This document shows, piece after piece, positions 5,145 through 10,994 of a DNA stretch of 10,994 bases (position 1 is the first letter of the stretch; each line of letters begins with the position of its first letter). Where the stretch lies: positions 1-10,994 of the forward strand of contig JANLRZ010000133.1 in NCBI GenBank assembly GCA_031362155.1. Direction: 5' to 3'. This DNA is from JAENVU01 sp031362155. Its GTDB lineage: Bacteria > Actinomycetota > Acidimicrobiia > IMCC26256 > JAENVU01. The translations under genes were made by a program, and so were the position numbers. The notes beneath the pieces were generated by a model. That model searched no databases and had not been told where the DNA came from. It worked only from the letters and a program-made list of their open reading frames with translations.

Positions 5145-6245
5145 TCAGAACAGGGCGGCGACGAACTCCTCGGCGTCGAATTCGATGAGATCGTCGGCGG
5201 TCTCGCCCACGCCGACGACCTTCACGGGGATCCCGAGTTCGGATTGGATCGCCAACACGATGCCGCCCTTGGCCGTGCCATCGAGCTTGGTGAGGATGAC
5301 GCCGGTGATGTCGACGGTCTCGGCGAACTGGCGGGCCTGGGCGAGACCGTTCTGGCCGGTCGACGCGTCGACCACCAACAGGACTTCCTGGAGCGCACCC
5401 TCGGTGCGGTCGACGATGCGGCGGAGCTTCTTCAGCTCCTCCATGAGGTTGACCTTGTTGTGGAGCCGACCTGCGGTGTCGACGAGTACGACGTCGGCAC
5501 CACGCGTCGATGCCGCGCTCATGGCATCGAAGACGATCGAACCGGGATCGGCACCGTCTTGACCGCGCACGATTTCTGAGCCGGTTCGCGTGGCCCAGGT
5601 GGCGAGTTGCTCCGCCGCCGCGGCCCGGAACGTGTCGGCCGCGGCGAGCACCACTCGGTGGCCGGCATCGACCTCACGCTGGGCAAGTTTCGCGATGCTC
5701 GTCGTCTTCCCGACTCCGTTCACGCCGACGAACATCCACACGGTCGGTCCGGCCTCGGCCCGACCGAGGGACCGATCGGTCCCCGAGAGCAGCATGACCA
5801 ACTCCTCGCGCAGCAACTCGACCACCCGCGCAGGGTCCGAGACCTTCTCGGCGCTCACCCGGGCGCGCACGTCGTCGATCACCTTCGTCGTGGTGGGTAC
5901 CCCGACGTCGGCCAGGATCAGGGCCTCTTCGAGGTCGTCCCAGGTCTCGTCGTCGATCTTGCCGCGGCTGGCGATACCGGCGAACACGCCGGTGAAGGCC
6001 GCCCGGGTCTTGCCCAGCCGGTCCCGCAGGCGCGGCTTGACCCGCTCCGGTTCCGTCTCCGGTTCCGTCTCCGGCTCGACCGTTTCGACGGTCGGGGCCG
6101 GCGCGGTCGGGTCCGGCGCGGTCGGTGGAGCGGGAATCCGAAGGTCCTCGTCGACATCGGGTCGCGACCTCCGGGCGATGACCAGCCCCCCGATGCCCAG
6201 GACGACAACGAGCGCGACGATCAGAACGAGCAGCAAGGGATCCAT
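5145..6245 (-). CDS. ftsY: Signal recognition particle receptor FtsY, membrane-anchored, 366 aa
   Basis: FtsY is the SRP receptor GTPase at the inner face of the cytoplasmic membrane. A transmembrane segment at residues 4-24 (LLLVLIVALVVVLGIGGLVIA) is followed by RRSR and an acidic, Pro-rich linker (30-70) with TAPDPTAPAPT and ETEPETEPE. The NG domain follows: N part about 75-160, P-loop GVNGVGKTT (174-182), DTFRAAAAEQL (204-214), VDTAGR (255-260), TKLDGTAKGG (319-328) and GVGE (345-348). An N-terminal membrane anchor is common in actinobacterial FtsY, whereas E. coli uses an acidic A domain and amphipathic helix. The ATG at 6245 is the only start that includes the anchor. It follows the MscS-type gene by 23 bp and precedes ffh by 46 bp. 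In mycobacteria amt-glnB-glnD lie between ftsY and ffh, and they are absent here. Confidence 0.98.
   Translation of the reverse strand: MDPLLLVLIVALVVVLGIGGLVIARRSRPDVDEDLRIPAPPTAPDPTAPAPTVETVEPETEPETEPERVKPRLRDRLGKTRAAFTGVFAGIASRGKIDDETWDDLEEALILADVGVPTTTKVIDDVRARVSAEKVSDPARVVELLREELVMLLSGTDRSLGRAEAGPTVWMFVGVNGVGKTTSIAKLAQREVDAGHRVVLAAADTFRAAAAEQLATWATRTGSEIVRGQDGADPGSIVFDAMSAASTRGADVVLVDTAGRLHNKVNLMEELKKLRRIVDRTEGALQEVLLVVDASTGQNGLAQARQFAETVDITGVILTKLDGTAKGGIVLAIQSELGIPVKVVGVGETADDLIEFDAEEFVAALF
6047..6070 (-). repeat. 12-bp exact tandem repeat in the FtsY linker
   Basis: The unit ccggttccgtct (+ strand) occurs twice without mismatch and encodes part of the ETEPETEPE stretch. It lies between the membrane anchor and the NG domain, where length changes should be tolerated. 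Confidence 0.75.
6091..6120 (-). repeat. 15-bp near-exact tandem repeat in the FtsY linker
   Basis: Two 15-base units (gtcggggccggcgcg and gtcgggtccggcgcg on the + strand) differ at one base and encode the Pro/Ala-rich TAPDPTAPAP. They lie 20 bp from the 12-bp repeat and belong to the same linker. Confidence 0.7.
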
Positions 6246-6268
6246 CAGCCGGGGAGCCTAAACCTGGT

Positions 6269-7324
6269 CTAACGGTCGCTCGGGAACTGACCTTCCTTGC
6301 CCGGCGCAGGCCCGGCCGCGGGACCGCCCGGCGGCCGATAGCGCACGACATCGGGCGCGAGCGGATGGACGTCGACGGCGTCGAGCGCCGACTTCACCCG
6401 AGCGCGCAGTTCGCGCGCCACTTTCCACTGCTCGAGGGGCAAGGTCTTCACCCCGAGCCGGATCACCACTTGATCGCTCGTGACATTCTCGACCCCGAGG
6501 ACTTCGGGGGGTTCGAGGACCAGCCCTGCGTAGTCGGCATCGGCAACGACCGACTCGGCGGCCTCCCGAATCGCGTCGATCGCCGCCTGCAGATCGGCAC
6601 CGTACGCGACGGGAATGTCGAGCACGGCCCGGGCCCATTGCTGGCTCTTGTTCCCGACCCGACGGATCTCGCCGTTGGGAACATGCCAGACCACGCCCTC
6701 GACATCGCGCAACCGGGTCGTGCGCAGACTCACACCTTCGACGGTCCCGGCCGCGACCTCCAGGTCCACGACATCACCGACGCCGTATTGGTCCTCGACG
6801 AGCATGAACAGCCCCGAGATGAAGTCACGCACGAGCGCCTGGGAGCCGAAGCCGATCGCCACACCGATGATCCCGGCACCAACCCCGATGGCGGCGAGGT
6901 TCACGTGGAGCGTGTCGAGGATCATGACGAACGCGGTCGCCCAGATGATCGCGGCGATGACACTGCGCAGGACCGCGCCGATCGTCTCGGCTCGTAACGC
7001 GCGCCGCACGGTCGGCACCGGCCCGGTATCCAGGAACGCCACGCCGGTGCGGCGGCGGAGCTTGGCCATCTTCTCCTGCGCTTCTTCGCGCGATAGCCGC
7101 TTCACCACCCGGCGGATGACGAGCCGAGAAATCCGCACCAGCAGGTACGACACGACCACGATGACCAGGATTCGGAACGGCTTGCTGATGTCGTCCGCGA
7201 ATCGGGACGCACTCGCGCTGCCCGTGATGTCGTGCACGGTGGAACACAGCCACGCCTGCTTGCCCGTCGGACCACAGACGTTGATCAGCTCGAGGTCGTT
7301 CGCAGCGTCGAGCGGAAGGGGCAT
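6269..7324 (-). CDS. MscS-family small-conductance mechanosensitive channel, 351 aa
   Basis: These channels open when membrane tension rises and release solutes after osmotic downshock. Hydrophobic segments lie at about residues 50-68 and 114-138, followed by the pore-lining helix at about 142-173. The helix is rich in Gly and Ala (AAIGVGAGIIGVAIGFGSQA) and runs into the family signature GFGSQALVRDFISGLFMLVE (158-177). The beta domain includes VGDVVDLEVAAGTVEGVSLR (182-201) and VPNGEI (215-220). A C-terminal alpha/beta domain follows, then a Pro/Gly-rich tail (331-351). A charged stretch (71-95) separates the first two membrane segments. The ATG at 7324 lies 7 bp after the smc stop, with AGG about 7 nt upstream. 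The family is clear, but which paralogue it is cannot be told. Confidence 0.93.
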   Translation of the reverse strand: MPLPLDAANDLELINVCGPTGKQAWLCSTVHDITGSASASRFADDISKPFRILVIVVVSYLLVRISRLVIRRVVKRLSREEAQEKMAKLRRRTGVAFLDTGPVPTVRRALRAETIGAVLRSVIAAIIWATAFVMILDTLHVNLAAIGVGAGIIGVAIGFGSQALVRDFISGLFMLVEDQYGVGDVVDLEVAAGTVEGVSLRTTRLRDVEGVVWHVPNGEIRRVGNKSQQWARAVLDIPVAYGADLQAAIDAIREAAESVVADADYAGLVLEPPEVLGVENVTSDQVVIRLGVKTLPLEQWKVARELRARVKSALDAVDVHPLAPDVVRYRPPGGPAAGPAPGKEGQFPSDR

Positions 7325-7331
7325 GAGTGAC

Positions 7332-10300
7332 CTAGGTGAGCACGATCTCGCCGCGCATCCGCTGGCTCACGACCTTGGTCGAGCCGCCCGGCGCCATCGA
7401 GACGCCGTAGAGACAGTCGCCGGCTTCCATCGTGCGCTTCTGGTGCGACACGACGAGCAGCTGCGCGTCGTTGCGGAACTCATGGATGAGATCGAGGAAC
7501 CGGTGCAGGTTCACGTCGTCGAGCGCGGCCTCGACCTCGTCGAGCAGATAGAACGGCGACGGGCGAGAACGGAACACCGCAAAGAGGAACGCCATCGCCG
7601 TGAGCGACCGCTCCCCACCGGAGAGCAACGACAGGCGCTTGGTGTTCTTGCCCGACGGACGGGCCTCCATCTCGATGCCCGTGTTCAACAAATCGTCGGG
7701 GTCGGTGAGGAACACCCGGCCGGATCCGCCGGGGAACAGTGTGCCGAAGAGCTGTTCGAAGTTCGCTTGCACGTCGGCGAACGCGGTCTCGAACACCGTG
7801 ACGATCTCGATGTCGACGGCTTTGATCACGCGTTGCAGTTCGCGGCGAGAGCTCTTGACATCGTCGAGTTGCTGGACGAGGAAGTCGTGACGTTCCTGGA
7901 GCGCTTCGTACTCCTCGAGCGCGAGCGGATTGATCGGACCCATCAACCGCAGGTCGCGGTCGAGGTCGCGGGCCCGCCCGGCGAGCGTGGTGCCGTCGGG
8001 AACCTCCGGCGCGGGCGAGTCGATCGCCAGCCCCGGTTCGCAATCGAACTCGGTGCGGACCCGCTCGATGGCGGCTTCGAGGCGCATCCGGTTCTCGGCC
8101 TCTTCCACTTCACGACGCTGCTGGCGTTCGCGCACCCCGGCGAGGTCGTGCTCCTGGGCTTGCCGCTGGCTCCGCAGTTGTTCGAGCCGGCCCCCGGCCG
8201 CGCTCGCCTTCTCGGCTTGGATCCGGCGTTCCTCTCGCACCCAGCCGTAGACCGTCTCGATGCGGGTTCCGAGATCGTCGAGTCGGCCGCCGACGCGCTC
8301 GTAGGCGACGCCCTTGGCCGTCAGCGCGGCGCGATAGCGCTCTGCCGCGGCCTTGGCTTCGGGGTCACGAGCGAGGCGGTCCTCGACCTCGGCCAACCGT
8401 CGGTTCAACAGCATCCGCCGCTCGTCGAGCGCGGCGGCCCGTACCGAGTGGTCACGGCGAACCGCCCGCAGCGCCGTCTCTCGGGCTTCCAGATCGGCCA
8501 ATGCCGTGGCCCGATCGGCGGCCACGACCGCCGCGGCGGCCTCGGCGGCTTCGAGTTCGGGAAGACGCGTTTCCAACGCGGCCAAGGTGGCCTGCTCAGC
8601 GGAGAGGGCATCGAGCAGCAAGATCCGCGATGCCTGGGCCGCTTCCAGCTCTTGGGCCCGCTCGCGCTGAGCCGTCGTGAGCCGTTCGGCCTCAGACTTC
8701 GTGCGGTCGTGGGTACTGCGAGCGGTGCGGGCGCCTTCGGCGGCGCGCTGCTCGGCTTCCCGAGCCGCGGTGAGGGCCACTCGGGCCGCGTCGACCGCGC
8801 TCCGGGCCTCGTCACGAATCGTGAGGGCGGCTTCGGCGGCGGTGACGGCTTCGTCCAAGGCAGCTCGGGTGACGCCGGCGGTGTGGTCGCCACCGAAGCG
8901 CCAGGGTCGGCCACCGCCGAATCGATCACCGGCGCGAGTCATGACCGTGAGGTCGGGGTTCGCGATGGCGAGGTCCATGGCGGCATGCCAGTCGCCGTCG
9001 CTCAGCACGACGCCGGCCAGCGTGCGGGCCAGGGTCGCCTGGAGACCGGGCAGACTGCCGCGCACGCAGCTCGCGAGCGGTCGGGCACCTTCCGGCGCGA
9101 GCGTGGCCCCGGTCGTCACCGCAGCCTCGCGAGCGTCGAGCACCAACAGCCACGCACCGACGTCGCCGTCGGCCAATCGCCGGATTGCGGATTGTGCTTC
9201 GTCGCGTCCGGACACGATGACTGATCCCATCGCATCACCGAGCGCCGCGGCCACCGCGACTTCCGCGCCCGGTTCGATGACCAGATGGTTCACCAGCGAC
9301 CCGGCCACACCGAGCATGCCTTCGAGGACGGCCACGGCCTCGGCATCGCTCGCCGCGTCGAGTGCCTGGGCCAACGCATCCGCCCGGGCCTGCCAGCGGC
9401 TGGCCTCGGACTCGGCTTCGCGCCAGCTCGTTTCGGCCGTGGTGAGCTGCGCTTCGCTGCCGGCTCGGGTCGCGGCGGCCGATTCGGCGGCGGCCAGCGC
9501 ATTGGGCAACGTGGCCTCGACCGATCCGAGTCGATCCGACGCCTGCCCGAGCTCAAGCTGGAGTTGGGTCTGACGCTGGGCAATGCCTTGGGCTCGCTGA
9601 TCGAACCGGGCCAGCTCGTCTTCGATGCGGGCCAGCCCATCGCGCCGGGCCGCGAGCTCGCGCCGCACTGCACCGGCTTCGGCGACGGGGTCGTCGGCGG
9701 TCTCGACGTCGGCGAACCCACGACGGGCGTCGGCAATGGTCCGTTCCGCGGCTTCGATCTCGAGTTCCTGCTCCGCCAGCTGGCCGGACTGTGGTTCCAA
9801 CCCGTCGAGTTCGGCGCGCACGGCACCGGCATCGGCGACCAAGGTCTCGACCACACCTTCGTCGGCTGCGGCCACCAGTTCGCGTTCCAGACTGCGGCGG
9901 CGTTCGGTGACCAGCGCCCGCAACCCGCGGGACCGTTCACGGATCGCTTCGATCCGGCCGAGTGCGTCGGCGACGTCGCCCTGGCCCACATCGGTGAGCG
10001 ACCGTTCGGCGTCGAGGACCGAGACGTCGAGTTCGCGCAGGCGCGCCTGGATGGTCGCCTCTTCGCGGGCGAGTTCGTGGGCCTGTTCCTTCAACCGAGT
10101 CGTCTTGGCTTGGAGGCCTGCAAGTTCCCGGCCGACCAGATGCAGCCGAATCCCGCGCAGTTCGTCGACCACGCCGTCGTGGCGGCGTGCCGCGTCGGCC
10201 TGCTTCTGGAGCGGGCCGAGGCCGCGCCGGACTTCGCGCAACAAGTCGTTGAGTCGGACCAGGTTGCCTTCGGTGGCTTCAAGGCGGCGCTCGGCTTTCT

Positions 10301-10823
10301 CGCGCCGCTTGCGGTACTTGAGAATCCCGGCGGCTTCTTCGATGATGCCACGGCGATCTTCGGGCCGCGAGTTGAGGATCGAATCGAGTTGACCCTGCCC
10401 GACGATGACGTGCTGCTGGCGCCCGATGCCGCTGTCGGAGAGCATCTCTTGGATATCGAGCAAACGGCACGGCGCGCCGTTGATCGCGTACTCGGAGTCG
10501 CCGCTGCGGAAGAGCGTCCGGGTGATCGTGACCTCGGTGAACTCGATCGGCAACAGATTCGCGCTGTTGTCGATGGTGAGTGACACCTCGGCGCGACCGA
10601 GCGCGGGACGATCCGACGTGCCCGCAAAGATGACGTCGTCCATCTTCCCGCCGCGCAAGGTGCGCGGCCCTTGGGCGCCCAGCACCCAAGCAACGGCATC
10701 GACCAGGTTGGATTTGCCGGACCCATTGGGACCGACCACGACCATGACGCCGGGTTCGAACTCGAGCACGGTCTTATCCGCAAACGACTTGAACCCGCGT
10801 AGGGTCAGCGACTTCAGGAACAC
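7332..10823 (-). CDS. smc: Chromosome segregation protein SMC, 1163 aa
   Basis: Smc is the ATPase of bacterial condensin. It dimerises at its hinge and works with ScpA and ScpB to compact and segregate the chromosome. The N-terminal head has the P-loop GPNGSGKS (residues 31-38) and VGQGQLDSIL at about 140-150. A first coiled coil runs from about 160 to 500. The hinge lies at about 500-650 (starting near GMLGVAGSLVNHLV and ending near the GGGRPWRFGG segment). A second coiled coil runs to about 1000. The C-terminal head has the ABC signature LSGGERS (1067-1073), Walker B FYLLDE (1091-1096) and SHQKR after it. The length is typical. GTG at 10823 is chosen because it gives the standard start (FLKSLTLRGFKSFADKT) and has AGAGGAG 7 nt upstream. 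The frame stays open to 10985, but the extra part matches nothing. The scp genes are not in the window. Confidence 0.98.
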   Translation of the reverse strand: MFLKSLTLRGFKSFADKTVLEFEPGVMVVVGPNGSGKSNLVDAVAWVLGAQGPRTLRGGKMDDVIFAGTSDRPALGRAEVSLTIDNSANLLPIEFTEVTITRTLFRSGDSEYAINGAPCRLLDIQEMLSDSGIGRQQHVIVGQGQLDSILNSRPEDRRGIIEEAAGILKYRKRREKAERRLEATEGNLVRLNDLLREVRRGLGPLQKQADAARRHDGVVDELRGIRLHLVGRELAGLQAKTTRLKEQAHELAREEATIQARLRELDVSVLDAERSLTDVGQGDVADALGRIEAIRERSRGLRALVTERRRSLERELVAAADEGVVETLVADAGAVRAELDGLEPQSGQLAEQELEIEAAERTIADARRGFADVETADDPVAEAGAVRRELAARRDGLARIEDELARFDQRAQGIAQRQTQLQLELGQASDRLGSVEATLPNALAAAESAAATRAGSEAQLTTAETSWREAESEASRWQARADALAQALDAASDAEAVAVLEGMLGVAGSLVNHLVIEPGAEVAVAAALGDAMGSVIVSGRDEAQSAIRRLADGDVGAWLLVLDAREAAVTTGATLAPEGARPLASCVRGSLPGLQATLARTLAGVVLSDGDWHAAMDLAIANPDLTVMTRAGDRFGGGRPWRFGGDHTAGVTRAALDEAVTAAEAALTIRDEARSAVDAARVALTAAREAEQRAAEGARTARSTHDRTKSEAERLTTAQRERAQELEAAQASRILLLDALSAEQATLAALETRLPELEAAEAAAAVVAADRATALADLEARETALRAVRRDHSVRAAALDERRMLLNRRLAEVEDRLARDPEAKAAAERYRAALTAKGVAYERVGGRLDDLGTRIETVYGWVREERRIQAEKASAAGGRLEQLRSQRQAQEHDLAGVRERQQRREVEEAENRMRLEAAIERVRTEFDCEPGLAIDSPAPEVPDGTTLAGRARDLDRDLRLMGPINPLALEEYEALQERHDFLVQQLDDVKSSRRELQRVIKAVDIEIVTVFETAFADVQANFEQLFGTLFPGGSGRVFLTDPDDLLNTGIEMEARPSGKNTKRLSLLSGGERSLTAMAFLFAVFRSRPSPFYLLDEVEAALDDVNLHRFLDLIHEFRNDAQLLVVSHQKRTMEAGDCLYGVSMAPGGSTKVVSQRMRGEIVLT

Positions 10824-10830
10824 TCCGCAG

Positions 10831-10837
10831 CTCCTCT
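10831..10837 (-). promoter_or_regulatory. Ribosome-binding site that fixes the smc start
   Basis: The - strand reads AGAGGAG, a strong Shine-Dalgarno match, with 7 nt to the GTG at 10823. It is the main reason to reject the upstream in-frame starts. Confidence 0.8.
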
Positions 10838-10908
10838 GTGACTGTTGCCCGAGCGTATGCGCGGTTTCACCCGATTTCGCGGATCCGACACCACGATCTC
10901 CACGGCGA

Positions 10909-10994
10909 TCAGGATTCGTCGTCGGACACGCCAGGGACGGCCGCGACGAAGACGTGGAAACCGTCGCTCTCGGTGGCCGCGCCACCGTGGTAGC
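10909..10994 (-). CDS. C-terminal tail of an unidentified protein upstream of smc (5' end outside window)
   Basis: A - strand frame runs in from the window edge to a TGA (10909-10911) and gives 27 residues, including GFHVFVAAVPGVSDDES at the end. Nearly all third positions are G or C, as expected for coding DNA here, and the same strand and spacing fit a gene just upstream of smc. In other actinobacteria rnc, fpg or acyP often lie upstream of smc, but this tail does not visibly match any of them. I cannot name it. The 85 bp between it and smc hold the smc ribosome-binding site. A TAnnnT element (TACGCT) is present without a convincing -35. Confidence 0.5.
   Translation of the reverse strand, partial: YHGGAATESDGFHVFVAAVPGVSDDES

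Noticed and set aside
6615..9224. Open + strand frame of 869 codons running across the MscS and smc genes
   Set aside because: It is antisense to two genes with clear family motifs and spans their boundary. Its product is low-complexity Arg/Ser/Ala/Gly with no recognisable domain. Long antisense frames are expected in GC-rich coding DNA.
9285..10583. Open + strand frame of 432 codons opposite smc
   Set aside because: It lies wholly antisense to the conserved smc head and coiled coil, with no independent coding evidence.
10824..10985. 54-residue N-terminal extension of Smc from an upstream start
   Set aside because: It has no homology to Smc, overlaps a better - strand frame ending at 10909, and the GTG at 10823 has a strong ribosome-binding site and the standard N-terminus.
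1..10994. CRISPR arrays, tRNA or rRNA genes, insertion sequences, prophage or defence genes
   Set aside because: No spaced direct repeats, cloverleaf sequences, transposase or phage motifs were seen. Nearly all the DNA is accounted for by housekeeping genes.

Overview
This window is a high-GC chromosomal segment that looks actinobacterial. The best clues are a DUF2469 gene, a CPGC...HWHTxCW zinc-ribbon protein of a type common in actinobacteria, a ribosomal protein S16 with a long Ala/Glu-rich tail, an FtsY with an N-terminal membrane anchor, and frequent GTG starts. The gene order resembles the smc-to-yraN region of Mycobacterium and Streptomyces but is rearranged. A deep-branching lineage such as Acidimicrobiia is a reasonable guess, but that is inference.

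Layout. Positions 1-465 are on the + strand: the tail of an unidentified gene, a 37-residue single-pass membrane protein (164-277), and a 63-residue zinc-ribbon protein (274-465) that overlaps it by 4 bp. Everything from 466 to 10994 is on the - strand and reads right to left: the tail of an unidentified gene, smc, an MscS-type channel, ftsY, ffh, rpsP, khpA, rimM, trmD, rplS, a DUF2469 gene and yraN. The two blocks converge with no bases between their stop codons. Gaps in the - strand block are small (4-bp overlaps up to 122 bp). The two largest internal ones, ffh-rpsP and rplS-DUF2469, each hold a hairpin.

How the genes fit together. Smc compacts and segregates the chromosome. FtsY and Ffh are the receptor and targeting GTPases of the signal recognition particle and are encoded side by side. 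RpsP, RimM and RplS build the ribosome, TrmD makes m1G37 in tRNA, and KhpA is a small KH RNA-binding protein. This is a growth-linked translation and protein-export cluster. YraN is a predicted nuclease-fold protein, and DUF2469 has no known function.

The region is mostly ordinary housekeeping DNA, and I see no defence system, mobile element, CRISPR array, tRNA or rRNA. The points that deserve a second look are the small membrane-protein/zinc-ribbon pair, the acidic N-terminal extension on KhpA, the channel gene between smc and ftsY, the absence of several genes usually found in this neighbourhood, and the intergenic hairpins.
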